Below, piece by piece: positions 15,001 to 28,050 of a DNA stretch of 64,000 bases (position 1 is the first letter of the stretch; every line of letters starts with the position of its first letter). The notes beneath the pieces were generated by a model, which saw nothing but the letters and a program-made list of their open reading frames with translations, was not told where the DNA came from and did not search any database. The DNA is taken from assembly GCA_008694505.1 (NCBI GenBank), contig VZDJ01000049.1:3687932-3751931 (forward strand), in the 5' to 3' direction. This stretch comes from Cyanoderma ruficeps. Its lineage: Eukaryota > Chordata > Aves > Passeriformes > Timaliidae. The position numbers were made by a program, and so were the translations under genes.

Positions 15001-18000
15001 CCTTAGAAATAGGGTTTACAGAAAAAATGATTCCAGAACCCCTGGAACGCGTCATCCACTCATTCCTCACACGGAATTAAAGCAAAATGCCACCTTTGCA
15101 TTGCCCACAACCCCTGCCAACAAACGAGGATTGCGACAGGCTGAGAGCACTGTCTGGGGTTTTTATGCTCATTTTTTTTCCATGGCAACATCTCTGTTTC
15201 AATTCATGGTTTCGTTCCCTCCAATCTCTGCATTGTCTTGCTTGGTTTATCCCTTCCAGGGAGCACCTGCCACGTCTCCACTCTGCTGCAAGACACAGAA
15301 AACACATTTGGAGTGTCTGGGGCCAGCTGACACTTGTTCCTCAGCCATAAATTTCACTCCAATCATGCCCAACCTTCCCACCTCTCCCACTTCCCAGCCA
15401 TTATTTGTCCCTTCCTCGGTTTCCTCCAACATCCAGCTGAGGAATTGCATCTCCTCCCCAGGCACTGTAGAGGGTTAAACACAGCTGCTCTGTGCCACCT
15501 TGTCCCATTGGGGACAATGTCCTTGGAGGCCACCTGCACAGACAGCAGGGGACTTCTCCACCCAGATCTTGGCTGTCCCAGTGCCTGGGGTGTGAGAATA
15601 GCCTTGGGATGGCATTTAAATTGTACTGAGGGCATTAGTCTAAAATGAATAAAGTGGAGAGGACACTTCCCCTTTATATCCCCAGAGTGATAAATGTGAG
15701 AGTGGAATATTTTTTTATTATTATTTTTTAAATTTCTTTTCTAAGGCAAAGAAAATGGGAAACCAACACGGATTTCAGGCACATGAGAAATAGCTTATGA
15801 ATTTAGATGGTAGTTCAGCAGAAATAAATTGTACATCTGTTCATTCATTTTAATAAAGCAGGGAAATGACACGCTGCTGGAGCCTTTGGAGAACGCTGGT
15901 ATTTTTAAATGATGATCCTGTAATAGCAGCATTAACATTTGTAATGCTGCCCATACTTTAGGAATTTAAGAAAAATACATTTATGGGATAAGTGAGCTTC
16001 AACCCGTAGTCTGGACTCCAGGCATTAAAAAGTGAATAAGGTGCTTCCTGAATACTCCCAAATTAGTTCAGGAAAGGCTCCACAATGGCTTTCCCATGCA
16101 ACACAGATAATCCTCTCAGTGTGTGTTGATAAAGCACGCTTATTATTTCTGAATGAATTATTCAGCTGTGCAACATGTAGCTGAATTTCTGCTGACTAGA
16201 GCCCCAGCCTGCATTTACAGGCAGCTCAAGTGGAGTGTTTTCCTTGAAAGTAGTCCATTAAAGAAACCAAGGAGATGCTTTTCCTGGCTGTATGGATGCA
16301 TGGAAACACGTCCTGCCTTTTGCTGAATTCAGGCAGGGATAGAACCTTTCCCCTGCATCTCCCATAACGGAGAAATTAGAAATGGAAAAAGCTCCGTTGT
16401 TTCATTGTCTCTGTGTTGCCATTATTTATAAAGCCAATGTGCAAATTTAAGAAATAAACCAGTGAGGCTGTAGGGGATGGTGCCTTTTAAAAGCTGTGTT
16501 TTGATTTTCCAAACTGATCTCCATGGGAAATAATAAATCAGGAGTTCAATAATAACTGCCGTGTTCCCTTTAAAAGCACAATTATTAAGATCATTAAAAT
16601 TTCCCTTTAATTGATTGCATTAAATCAATTGCTGCTGGAGTGAGAAGCCTGTAAAACTGATTAGTGCTCACATATTGCTCTTTGATCAACTGGGACAACC
16701 CTCAGTCAAGGAAAGGGAAACAGAAAAGTCTGGCATCCTTGAGAAGTGCAGGAGCTCACCTAAAATTTGATCTCAGAACCCGAGACCTTCTCATAATGTC
16801 CCAACAGTGCCACCAGAGGAGAGCAGGCTGAACTATTGGACCTTCCCAAAGCAGAGATTTCCCAGAGGTGCTGCTGGCAGCAACTCCTCGGTGCTGCCAT
16901 CCCTGATTTATCCGGCAGCACGGGAGAGTGGCCCCGTGCTCCCTGCTGCTCCCCCAGCTCCAGCAGGCAGCCAAAAACAACCTCAACAGGCAGCCCAGGT
17001 AAACAAGACTGTCTGTAATTTGCTTCTCTCGTCAGTACAGGAGGATTGGAGGAAAGAAACACCCCTGGGACACAGAGCCCCCCTGGGTGAACACTTCCCA
17101 GCCACAGAACCCTCGCAGATTTATTGATGGGAACTGCATTTTAATCATTTGCCTGGAGGAAAGGAAACAGCTCCCAGGGACTGTCAGCCAGCCCTAGCAC
17201 GGGGCATGATAAACCCTGATTTGTGCCAGGAATGTCAGGCAGTGCCTGTGTCACAGGGAAAAGGACATTAAAGGGTTCAACATCTGCAGGCAAAGTTGAA
17301 TTTATTTACTTATGGCTTCAATTATTATTTAAGATGGAAAATTTGAAAAGGTCAGAACTGCTAAATCAGAAAGCTTGCCTTTCATTTGTCTTCAAACACG
17401 CACAGGTTTCTGAGCTTCGTTCAGCACCGAATCAATTAATCAGAAGCAATGTTCTTTGTTTTCAAATGCCAGTTGTGTTATTTCTAAGTATGGAAATATA
17501 TTGTGTTATTTCCAAATGGACTTGTTGATCTTAGAGCTCTTTTTCCAGCCTAAATGATTCTGTGGCTCTGTGAGACAGACAAGTAAATCCAGGTTTCATT
17601 TTTTGTTTTAACCCGTGTTAGAAAATGCAGCTTTAGGAAAATGAAACATCAGGTCTTCAGCTTAGGTAGGCAGACACCTGCAGGCCTGTGTTTCTATTTT
17701 ATATATATATATGTATAGAAATCCAGATTTACTTCCCAGTCTAAAACTGCACTCCCATCTGCATTTGGATGGGAGCCACAGCTTGGATGCAGGCAGTTAA
17801 GAATATCAATGCTACAGATAAATCTTCTTCCCCGATATTATTTCAGACAACTGTTGGTTTAGATTTAAGCTTATTTAGCAGGATTGATTTTCCTCATGTT
17901 TCTTTCAAAACTTCCTCCCATAACTCCTTTGGTTTTTCAAGCTTTATTTTTTATTTTTCAGCTAAAAGATTGCTTTCAACCCTTTCGACTTCTTGAGGAC

Positions 18001-18406
18001 AGCAGCGCTCTCCTCACCATCAGTCTTCCAAAGGAAACAAAATCATTGATCCGAGAGCATCTGACAGTGCCAGTTAATGGATGGGCACTGCCAGCCTCGG
18101 TGGCTGGAGATGGGCAGAACAAACGAGCTGGGGAGGAGGAAATCAAGTCTAAAAGGGACAAATGAGGGGATGTGTGGAAGCCAACAGAGGTGGAGCTCCA
18201 TTTATAGAAGGCAGGCAAAGGGCGCACACAGATTTCTGTGAGCCCTGAGCAAGTAGCCAGAGTGAGGCACTGAAATCCAAAAGGTGGCTCCCCAGGGAAG
18301 CAGGCGACGAGGGCGTGAGGAAGAGTTCATTGGGGGACAGTATCAAGGGATGGGATCAAGGAAGGTCTTCCAGAAATGATAAAAAGGGGGAAAAATCATG
18401 GGGACA
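12020..18406. other. Intronic sequence between two family-2 LTRs
   Basis: The two flanking LTRs point in opposite directions, so this 6.4-kb stretch is not a provirus interior, and I see no gag, pol or env coding sequence. Several G/C-richer patches (12060-12440, 15360-15600, 16800-17110) alternate with AT-rich DNA. A short TA repeat lies at 17700-17710. Confidence 0.55.
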
Positions 18407-18709
18407 CGTCGCCCTGAATTTTCTGCCTTCTGTCTTTGTTCCTGCAGTTTCTCACGCAGCTTCATCTAAACAATGTGTATTTTTAGAATGTTTACACAGT
18501 TCTCCTCTGAGCGAAGAAATGATTGATGGTGATGTCCACCATCCAGGTTAGAGAGGTGGAGACCTGTGTAGCCAATCTCTTGACCTCTGTACATATGTAT
18601 ATAAATGGAGTCAGATTTTGAATTAAAGGTTGTTCCCTTGAACCGCTGTGGTGTGGAGCCTCATTTTTCTGTCCCTGAAGTTGGGACACTCCCAGCCTCA
18701 GCAATCACA
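18407..18709 (+). mobile_element. Solo LTR, family 2 copy 2
   Basis: This 303-bp LTR begins CGTCGCCC (the expected TG has become CG) and ends GCAATCACA. A perfect 6-bp duplication GGGACA flanks it (18401-18406 and 18710-18715). It has TATATAAATGG (from 18598) and, downstream, ATTAAA in place of AATAAA. No internal region is attached. It is antisense to CDH13. Confidence 0.83.
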
Positions 18710-18715
18710 GGGACA

Positions 18716-20530
18716 GAATGAGGATCATGAGAGGACAAAGGTCAGAAATAGATTTTGGTGATACAGTAAAAAACCCCATGTTTTCCATGTAGAAAGACAG
18801 GGGAGAAGTGATGAAAACAAGAGCAGAGAGAAAGGGGAGTCACTCAGCAAAAAGCTGTCAGGGAATCCATCACTGGAGTGTCTTGGGGAGTTCTGGGGCA
18901 GCAGCTGGAAACAGGAGCAGAGGGGTTTAAGGAATATGAGGTGATCAGACTTGGAGAGTCAAGGGACAGAGTCCGGGAGTTTGGAGAGAAAGGAAAATTT
19001 GAAACTAATTATTAAAATTCAGAGAAGGCTCCTAACAGACTCCCAACTAAAGAACAGGTTTGGAAAGGGGAAAAATCAAGAGTTTGCTCTTTGGTAAGTT
19101 GGAATGGAGACGTTTGTTTGGCCTTAAAAAAAGAGAATGGTGCAACAGGCCAGAAGGAACTTTGAAGGATAAATTTCAGCACTGGGCAAATTAAATATCA
19201 AGGAGAGGACACAAGTGATTAGCACAGGGAAGTGAAATAAAAAATCTCTATAAAAGCTGCATGAAGAGGAGAACAGGGGTTAGAATATAAACTCCAAAGG
19301 ACTGTCTGTAGAGCAGTGTTGGAGGAAAATATTGGGTGAGGGGAATTTCCTACTCAGGTCAAAGTCTAGAATGGGAAAGGGAGGATAACATCAACACTCC
19401 GTGTAGAGCTGGGCTTACACACTCACGTTTTTTTGTGACATATGGACTGAGAACCCAGGGGAACACATTTGTAAAAACAAATAAATATTAAGTGACTGTT
19501 GGACAGAAGGCTGGAGAAAGGGCTACCCTTTAAGCAAAGAAGCATCTGGAACTCTAAGGCAAACAAGTCCTGGAAACACGCCAAAGTAGGAACTACAAGG
19601 ATATGAATAAATTCCACTTCTGAACCATCTTCCTCAAAAGAGACTATAACTACAAGGAGTTCTGTATGAACACCCTAATCTGCTTTTTCTTGCACCAATT
19701 TCATTCCACTAAGTTCAAGACACAGTCAGACCTATATAATTTTATTTTTTTCCAAGATGAACATCTTTCACAGGCATTTGCTAAAAATTTTACTGGAATA
19801 AACCTAGAGCTCCTTTTAGCGTGGCGAGTTTTATCCATTGTCTATTTTAATGCTTCGGAGCAGAAGGAAAAAAGATATTTTGTCTAAATAATCCTGACAT
19901 TTTGATTCGTGCGCACAGATGGTTAGCAAATTTTGGAGTAGCCAAATCAGTTTTAGTGTTGCCGAGAAAAATCTTAAAAATCTCACTTGTCAGCGAAGGA
20001 ATTGATAAACTGATCACAAAACTCATTCTGCTCTGGAGGAATGACCCAAGCAGCCCCATAAACTATTATTTTTGAATGAATAGACTTCAGCTTTACAAAT
20101 TCCCTCTGCTCATATAAACTGCAGCTATGATACCAGCTCACACATATTGTGTAATTGGTATTAAACAGGGTTTTGTCTGCTGCAAATTGAATATGGTAAG
20201 ATCTATAGCGTGTTATCATGTTTAATCCTGCTTTTAAAACAGAACTCCCACAGATGCTGCAGGCATATTAACAGTGTGGGTTTCTGAACGCGTGGGATTT
20301 CTCTGAGACTTTGCAACACATCTAACAACTCCTCTATTTGTTACTCCTCGAATCAGCTGAGCTCTGCCAGACAAAGAGGTTTAGAATTCTTGGTATTTCT
20401 GTTAAAATTCCGCAGGTGAGGAACTGAAACAATTTATACACGGAGTAAAAAGGCCCTTCAAGACCGAGAAGGTGATACCTGGTCATCTCCTCCCCACTGC
20501 CTGACACCCAATTTACATTCTGAATTACTT
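18716..20530. other. Intronic sequence, purine-rich left half
   Basis: From about 18720 to 19400 the plus strand is strikingly rich in A and G, with several GGAG and GAAA runs; afterwards it is AT-rich and ordinary. It contains no coding exon or repeat I recognise. Confidence 0.5.
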
Positions 20531-20750
20531 TAAACCAAAAGAGGGAAGATTAGATTGGATATTAGGGAGGGATTCTTCCCTGTGAGGGTGGGGAGGCCCA
20601 GAGATCTCTGCCCCTGGATCTCTGGAAGTGTCCAAGGGATGGTTGGACAGGGCTTGGGCCACCCTGGGACAGTGGAGGGTGTCCATGGCACATGGAATGA
20701 GGTGATTTTAAGGTCCCTTAAAACCCAAATCATTCTGGGATTCTGTGAAC
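20531..20750 (+). mobile_element. CR1 LINE 3' end
   Basis: A truncated CR1 tail with the TTGGATATTAGGGAGG and TTCCCTGTGAGGGTGG blocks. It lacks most of the ACAGGTTGCCCAGAG segment (an internal deletion relative to 9484) and ends CATTCTGGGATTCTGTGAAC. Confidence 0.87.
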
Positions 20751-23700
20751 AAGATAACGATGAGTTAAGAGTCACTCTGCAATGAATCCCACGTGTAGAA
20801 ATTTCCACACGAAGGTTTTTTTCTGTCAGCTGAGTGTCACACAGTCAAACGAGGTCTCCCAACAGAGACGCCCAAAGTTAATTTCGGAGGAGAGATTGAT
20901 GCATCATTTTGTATCTTGATCTGAAAGTAACTGTGTGAAGTTTCTTGGAAGCCCCTGTGTCACCTGTCAGCACTCAGTGCTGGAGCTGGAATTCCTTGGA
21001 CACTTAATGAAGTACAATGTGCTGTGGACACTCTTGGAGAAGAGTGAAATCAAATGAAATTTCCATGGACTGCCTTACCAGTACATTTAGAGGGAAAACA
21101 AAATTACCAGGGAAAATACTCAAATTTTTGAAAGTCCATTACAATTGAAATCTGTAGAAAACAGTCCTAATTTGATTCGAAGGCAACTGCAAAATTCCAG
21201 CTGGCGGGGTTGGGTTCTTTTGTTTAATTGGCAAATCACACAGCCACTCCTGGCAATGATTGCTAATAATTATGTTTATACAGCTTCCCTGAACAAGTGG
21301 TCCAAGACTAGGTCTGGAGACATTACGCTATCTTTGTTTAGCTTGTGCTTCCCTCAAGAGCCTTTGTCTGAGCCTTCCTTCCTTTTTAATTTCCCCTCTC
21401 CAGCTCCTCACCCAAATGCATTTGTGCTCCAGCTACTCCAAACCCTCACTGCTACTGTTTACTTTGTAATCCCGACCTTAATATCTGTCGTAAAGTTCAC
21501 ACTTCACAGACCACATTGAGGAAGCATATTAACCTTCACTTCTCGGAGAAGAGAACTATAAATTGTGGGTTTATGGCTTCTCTGCTGCTCGCGGTGTTTG
21601 GATATTTGCTGTCTGCAGAAGCAGATGGGAGAAGCCTTCGGAGGATGAGTCGGGGTTTGGGGGTGAGAATTTGCCAGCTGCAGTGGGAATTGCTGCTATT
21701 GCCAAGGAGCTGCTGCTGACCTTCCAAGCACAACCAAAGGCTGGGAAAAGGCAAGGAGTTTGCATGGGATCAGCTGATGGCAACAAATCAGGGCGACTAC
21801 ACAAAGGGCAGGAAAGGAACAGTGACAAAAGGGGGTGAAAAAGGGAAAAGGGCTGGCAAAAATGCAAGTTTACTGTGTGAGCCTACTTGGAGAGCAAGAG
21901 TGCTGGGAGGAAAATCAGATCTGGAGGAGCAGCGCAGTGCCTTTGTGTTCCTCCCCAAATTCCCACTGTTTGAATGATCATTTCCACTCACAGGCCCTTC
22001 CCCGTGCTGAACAAATGTTTCTCAGCTGCTCCCAGGTTACAAAGCAGGCACTCTGTTGTTTTATGCACCACTGAAATGTGTTTATCTGGAGATTAAATAG
22101 ACAACTTCATGTATTTCCTGACCTTGGCGGAGAGAAACAAAGCAATGAACTCACCCCTCACGAGCAAAGATAAATGCAGGAGTGTGCTGCCTGCTGCCAT
22201 GCAGCGCATCCAGCCCTAATTATGTGATAAGTGGATGGACTCCGTGTTAAACATATTTTCCAAAAGTTCTTGAACAAAGTGCTTACACTGGTTATGCAGA
22301 TAGCTCGCTGAAAGCCACATGAATACAGATTATTGTGCACACGGTGTGAATCTGGATGAGTGCAGGAACCACCGGTCTTCCAAACAATATTATTCCGCTG
22401 GGTGAGGTTTTTTTTCCTGGAGTTGTCTGTTTCAGTCTGTGCATGGAATAATCGCGTTTGTTTTTTCCTTTCTCTGAAATTACTCCGCTCTTGGAATGCT
22501 ACAGCAGAGGGTTTGTTGTTAAGGTCGTTGGTAATTCAATCCTGAGTGGTGCTGAGCACTTCTCGTCACAGGAGAAATCCTCAACCCAGCTAATTCTGAT
22601 AAAAACTGACACACAATATTCAAGAAGTGAAAAAACTTAAGAAAAAACTGTAATTTCATTATCCACATAGCCAGACTGTTTAAATAAGTCTTCCAGATGT
22701 CCTTAGTTTGGTAGCACCACAACACAACTCAGAAATATTTATAAACCACCTTCTTGATGGTGGGCATTTTTCCAGGTTATTTCAAAGTGTTTAGAAGAGA
22801 GACAGACATTTGGAATCCTAATTGCACTGAGAGTCAAAGCAATCTATGCTCCTAAACCCAGTTTTTTGAGCTCCACTGAGCACTAGATGTTTTCACAGCT
22901 ACTTTATTAAGTCCAATCATATTTTAAAAATTACTTCTGACATCTATAATTATTTAAGGGAAAAAATAAGAAAGAGGGGGGGTATCTACATGCCTGTTAT
23001 TTAGATTTTTAGGTTCCTAAACTGCTTATGTGATTTTGAAATCTGCTCTGTAAGTTGTTTCCAGCTCAGAAAACTCTGGATGGCTTGGACTGTACCGTGG
23101 GTGAGACCAATGACCAACCATGGAGAAATGGTGCAGCCACTGAAAATTTCATTTTTGCAGTGACAACTGTCTTCATTTAGAAAATAAAATATTTGCTGCT
23201 ATTTAGGAGTTTGTTTCCTTTCTTAAATTCTGCCTCTCATGTAAGAAAAATGTACCAGGTAACATCTTTCATTTGCTTTCAAGGAGACTTTTGGGCACTT
23301 GGAGGTATGTCAAGTGTGTCAGGGAGCTGCTGCAAGAGGATGAAGTGGAAATAAAGCTGAGTGAAAAGGTCAGTGCAAATATTTATCTGGTGAAGAGGTT
23401 ACTGAAGGTTAAGATATGCTCCAAGAGCCTTTCTAGCTGTATTTAAAGCTCTAGAAGAAAACAAGGGTGGCCAAAGAGCTCCTCTCTGGTGATCCCAAAC
23501 AATCCTGGAGCTGTTCTTGGTGCCAAAGTTTACTGACAGCTGGAGAGGCTTTGCCCTGCTCTGTTGAGTTTCTGTATGAATTCTGATTTCTCTGCATGCG
23601 AATTGTCTCACAGCCCAAAAACGGGAGCCAAATGGAAATTCCAATATGCATTCTCCTCGTGTGGTTTTGCTGTAACGGGTTTATCCATCCCGCAAAACTA

Positions 23701-24529
23701 TTTCTCCTGACAAAGCAGCGCTGGGGGAGTTTGATCCAATCTGAACAGGCTGCTGGAATTTTAGATTGGTTCCCATCACTTTTTAGGCCATAATGAAGCT
23801 CTGATTCTTAACTATCAGCCTGGCAGTGGCTTCTCATCTGCTCAGATCTGCTGATGCTGCTCAAGCACCTCAGCCCTTCCAACATGCAGCAGGAGAGAGG
23901 AGTTGGTGGCGTGGGGAGAATCCAAACTGGACTATTCTCCCCAGCCCTGGCAGCTCCTGCTGGTTTTGTCTCTGTTCAGCCTGGTTTGCACCATGATTTC
24001 CATCCCAACAGGGACTGGGAGAGGGCTGCAGCCCTGGCCTGGCTCCCCAGCTGGGTTTTAGTCAGAGGACAGCCCCTCTTTGGCTCTGCTTTCCACTCAG
24101 TTGTGGTTCTCACTGGAAATCTCTCCCAGTCACATGTAAAGGTCTGTGGGAGGGGGTTGGAAGGGGAATCATCTGCCATTAACATGATTGTGTCTAAAGG
24201 CGTGGTCCAGCTCACTGGGAGTCCAGCACAGAAAGGAACAAAATTAATTAAAAGTCCCAAAGGGCAAAATTTTCCCGGCAAGACAAGGTAGGAAGGGCTC
24301 AGACCACAGAAGAAGGAGAGGTGAGATTGGTTGGCTTTAAACATGCAAAAGTCAATGGGCAGATCTGGTTTGTGTTGCCAAGGGTCTGTTTACTACAGAA
24401 AATAAAAGTATCATGTCCAAGAGAGACATTTTTGTAAAAGAAGCATGGAAAAGTGATCCAGGAGAGTGGGAAATGAAGGCACAGAAAATTCTCAAAACCT
24501 CGTGCATGCAGGCCCAAACACAGAAATGA
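20751..24529. other. Intronic sequence with no recognised element
   Basis: Mixed AT-rich sequence with a G/C-richer patch at 23850-24190. The 145-codon open frame at 23854-24291 shows no recognisable domain and is treated as chance. Confidence 0.55.
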
Positions 24530-25013
24530 ATAAAGGGCTTGACCTGAGACCTTGGAAAAGGCTCCCAGATTTAGAGACCATAAGTAAGAATTTGAGTTTG
24601 CAGTTTAAGCAGAGACATATTAAGCTATGTAGTGGAAAGTTTAAAAGTTTAAAGTTTAGGATATAAAAGTAGTTATAAAGGTAATAAGAAGTTTTAAGAT
24701 GTAAACCTGTAAGTTTGTGTGTCATCAGATGATTGGTTAAGAAAGTCCGCACTGAGGCAGAGATGTACAAGTTAATTAGGGATTGGTGTGAAAGTAGAAA
24801 CATTCATTGTGGCAGTAGTTCATTGGCTAATTAACCTTTAGAACACCTTGTAACCAGTGGTCTTGTGACCACTGACCACCACTGACCACTGAAGACCACT
24901 GACCACAAACTCCTGGTGTGTGTGGTGGGGCCGTTCTCACTCCTTGAGACTGAGGCAATAAATCATGTTTTAAACATCCCTCAGTGGTCCCACCTCTCTT
25001 AAAATCCCGACAC
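24530..25013 (+). mobile_element. Possible LTR (ends approximate)
   Basis: The right part has LTR-like order: inverted CCAAT motifs (ATTGG at 24774 and 24821), repeated GACCACT heptamers (24874-24903) and AATAAA (24957-24962), with a plausible end at CCCGACA. The left end and any target duplication were not found, so the extent is a guess. It shares no clear sequence with the other LTRs here. Confidence 0.35.
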
Positions 25014-27251
25014 GGGAGGAACTTTAAAATTGCTTTTAGCTCCGTATTTGCTCCTCAATATGGTTTGGCCAACACCAAGAATCAAGGCAGGGACTCTCAA
25101 AAGCCTCGAGCCCGTTTCTCAACAGTCTGAGCTGCAAAATAAATCTCTGCAGATGGTGCTGTGAAAGCCTCACATCCTCCGTGAGCCACGAGCAGACGGA
25201 GGTGCAGATTGTCCTCCAGGGGCTGCTTTACCCCGTGGGTAACACAACTGAGCCAGGAGACAGCTCTGCAAGTCACCATAAATCACGGTGACAAGCAACC
25301 TAGCCACTTACAGGTCTCTCCAGGAACTGATGAATCATTTATTAAAGCTCCCATTAGTCATTCATTCCTCTTTTATAAACCATTTATCAGCTGGTATCCG
25401 AAATGTGAGCAAATCGTATTTTTTCACTTAAGGCTCCCAGCACTAGTGTATCTCAGATCTCGCCGTGGTGGTGTTTTGTCAAATTACACGAATTTTCTTC
25501 TGTTCACAGGAGGCAAGATCTTCATTTTACCAGAAAATTCTTTTCTAAGAACATATATATTAAAAAAATATATATATATCAGGAAAAATATTTTCCCTAA
25601 TCTCGTTCTCCCCTGTTGTGACAGAATTATTTCTGTGTTATGTTTCTTAGTCCCAGAAATGGAGGGAATTGAAGCTGAGGCTGGAAGTGGCAGAAGGAGG
25701 AATTGTGTGAGGAATGGTTTGTTCCCTGGCCAAACAAAGTCTCTATTTGTTGTGTGCCAGTGAGAGCACTGTGACAAATCCCACTTTTCCAGCTTTGGCT
25801 GGGAATGGGCTTCAGTCCCAAATCAGAGAGAAATGTGGGAACAGGAGGCACTGCAGGAAAATCTTCCCCTTCAGCCACAGCACTGCATTCCTCTGTCAAG
25901 TGCCCAACAGGATTTACCAAGGAAAGACAATATATCTGATATTGAGGGGAAAATAACACATTAAAGAGCAGCAATGGAAGTTTTAAAAATTCAGGGCAGA
26001 AGATAAAGGCAAACAGAGGCAGAGGAATCTCATTTTTGAGCACACACTCTGCAGGCAGGAATGGAATAAGTAGGATTCCTTGGACTATTCTTTTGGAGAA
26101 GGAAGAAAAGACAGAAAGGGGTCAAGTCCATTTCTTTCTTGTGTTAAAACTCTTTTTTTCCCCTCCTCTAGGTCTTAGGCAGTATCTGGGCAGAGCCAGG
26201 CCTCCAGGAACAGACACAAGAGGAGAATTTGCCAGCTCGTGTCTTTCAGCAGATGCCACACTGTTAATTTTTCATCCCACCACAGCCACAGTGACATTAA
26301 ATCTGGACTAAAATCCCTTTTCTTGCAGGATGCAGCACTGCAGTGATCTCTCAGCCACTCTTACAGTGACACAAGAAAAGAATTCTTGTTCTTTTAACGT
26401 CCTAGGTATAAAAGCAATACTCAGCACCATTAGTGTCCACTCAGTCCAGCTCATTCCCACCCACTCAGAATATCCTGCAGGATGCAAGCCAGGTATCAGA
26501 TTTTCCAGAACAATCTGGGCCTGCTCTTTGCTTTGCTTCGCTCCTTATTTTCACATAAGCAATCCTTTGCTGCTGAACAAAATTTGAGCCTAAGGCCTTT
26601 CCCTGCTGGAAAGGAAACTCTGAAATCCTTTGCAACACAAAATAATAGCTCACAAAATTAATTTTAAAACTTTTTCCCGTTATTATAGAAATAAGGTTGT
26701 AAATTTCACAAAGAGGCCACTAACTTTACAAGTATCTCGATTTTCAGTCTCTATAATTTAAATCCGGCACACTATCCCAGCCACTGTGACCTTTTAAAAG
26801 GTAGACCCTGCTACCACACCTGGGATTTTTGGGAGAACTCTTAAAATATTGCTCTATTTTGCATTAAAAATGAAATTATCAAAATCTCTGGAGGGAACAG
26901 GGCTCTGTTTGCACACATGGCTGTATTTTTACACTGCTCAGAGCCTATTTTCAGCAGGAAGTGCAGATGTCAGACGGAACAAGACAGGTATTTTGGAGGT
27001 GTGTGGCGTGACAGGGCAGTGAGCAAACAATGAACTGGGCTGAATCCCAGGAAGCAAAATCTCATTTATTGAGCCATCACAGCACCTGACACACACTCAC
27101 AGCCCCCAGGGCTTCAGCTCTTCTCTGCAGGAAATGGAATTGCTCTGCTGGATCCCAGCCAGGGATGCTCAGCTTCTCCTGAGGGTGCACCCTGACACTC
27201 CATGGATGGACTTCTCCTGCCCCAGCCTGACCCAGGAGGGGGATGCAAGGA
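25014..27251. other. Intronic sequence with no recognised element
   Basis: It contains an AT run at 25550-25580 (TATATAT around A7) and a G/C-richer patch at 27065-27250 just before LTR copy A. The 184-codon open frame at 25209-25763 has no recognisable domain. Confidence 0.5.
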
Positions 27252-27257
27252 GGGGAA

Positions 27258-27550
27258 TGTAGCCCTGGTTCCGTGCCTGAGGTGTTTTGGTTTTCTGAAA
27301 TTCTTTCCCCAGGGAATTTTCTGTAAACAGGAGACATGTTTTTGTAACTGCACTATGTTTACATTCTTTCCCTAGGAGGGACTTCTTCTTGATGTCCCTC
27401 TGGTCTGACCAATGTGAGTGAAGAGGTTTGTCTTTGTGTCACCAATCAAATTGGTCTGTGTAGAATAGTATATAAGGGAGACACGTCCCAAAAATAAAGG
27501 AGTCATTTTCAGCCTTCTGAAAATTGTCATTGTGGTGTAAAACAGCATCA
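27258..27550 (+). mobile_element. Solo LTR, family 1 copy A (endogenous retrovirus)
   Basis: The element starts TGTAGCCC and ends GCATCA, and is flanked by a perfect 6-bp duplication GGGGAA (27252-27257 and 27551-27556). It is 293 bp long. Promoter-like parts are two CCAAT boxes (27409 and 27442), TATATAA (27469-27475) and a poly(A) signal AATAAA (27493-27498). It has no internal retroviral sequence on either side, so it is a solo LTR left by recombination. Six-bp duplications are usual for alpha/betaretrovirus-like (ERVK-type) elements, but the exact family name would need a repeat library. It is antisense to CDH13. Four more copies are in the window. Confidence 0.85.
27400..27500 (+). promoter_or_regulatory. 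LTR promoter and poly(A) region of copy A
   Basis: Two CCAAT boxes lie 33 bp apart (27409-27413 and 27442-27446). The second is part of a perfect stem ACCAAT/ATTGGT around a 3-base loop. TATATAA follows at 27469 and AATAAA at 27493. The TATA box and poly(A) signal are only about 18 bp apart, so transcription would start at or just after the poly(A) signal. Whether it is active in any tissue cannot be told from sequence. Confidence 0.55.
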
Positions 27551-27614
27551 GGGGAAGAACAGAACCACTGGACAAGCACTGCCTCCTCCAGGAGAGGGAC
27601 TTGGCACAAATCAT

Positions 27615-27748
27615 GTAGGGATAGGACAACTGGGAATGGTCTTTAGCTGAAGAAATGTGGATTTCAACTGGATATTTGAAACAAATTCTTCTCGGTGAGG
27701 GTGGTGTTGCCCAGAGAAGCCATGGCTGCCCCTGGATCCCTGGAATTG
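27615..27748 (+). mobile_element. CR1 3' fragment, left part, split by LTR copy B
   Basis: The CR1 blocks ATAGGACAACTGGGAATGG, AAATTCTTCTCGGTGAGGG and GCCCAGAGAAGCCATGGC are present. The sequence stops at the LTR insertion at 27749 and resumes at 28051. Confidence 0.8.
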
Positions 27749-28050
27749 TGTAGCCCTGGTTTGTGACTGAGGTGTTTTGGTTTTCTTCTTTTCTTTTTTT
27801 CCCCAGGGAATTTTCTGTAAATAGGAGAGAGGTTTTTGTAACTTTGTTTACATTCTTTTCTCTAGGAGGGACTTCTTCTTGCTGTCCCTCTGCTCTGACC
27901 AATGTGAGTGAAGAGGTTTGTCTTTGTGTCACCAATGGAATTGGTCTGTGTAGAATAGTATAAATGGGAGACACATCCCAAAAATCAAGGAGTCATTTTC
28001 AGCCTTCTGAATCTCGGAAATCTGTGTTGTTGTGGTGTACAACAGCGTCA
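27749..28050 (+). mobile_element. Solo LTR, family 1 copy B, inserted in a CR1
   Basis: This 302-bp copy runs from TGTAGCCC to GCGTCA, in the same orientation as copy A and only 198 bp after it. The flanks are GAATTG and GAAGTG, a 6-bp duplication with one mismatch; the CR1 sequence at this point would read GAAGTG. The host CR1 continues on both sides, which proves insertion into an older CR1. The TATA-like sequence reads GTATAAATGG (from 27959), and AATAAA has decayed to AATCAA. Confidence 0.85.

Noticed and set aside
11719..18709. Family-2 LTRs at 11719 and 18407 as ends of one provirus
   Set aside because: They point in opposite directions and no gag, pol or env sequence lies between them.
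25209..25763. 184-codon plus frame
   Set aside because: It crosses an AT microsatellite and has no domain or splice context; chance is sufficient.
27372..27974. 200-codon minus-strand open frame
   Set aside because: It runs antisense through LTR copies A and B and the CR1 fragment; the apparent protein is reverse-strand repeat sequence.
27258..28050. LTR A and LTR B as ends of one provirus
   Set aside because: Only 198 bp lie between them, consisting partly of CR1, and each LTR has its own different target duplication.
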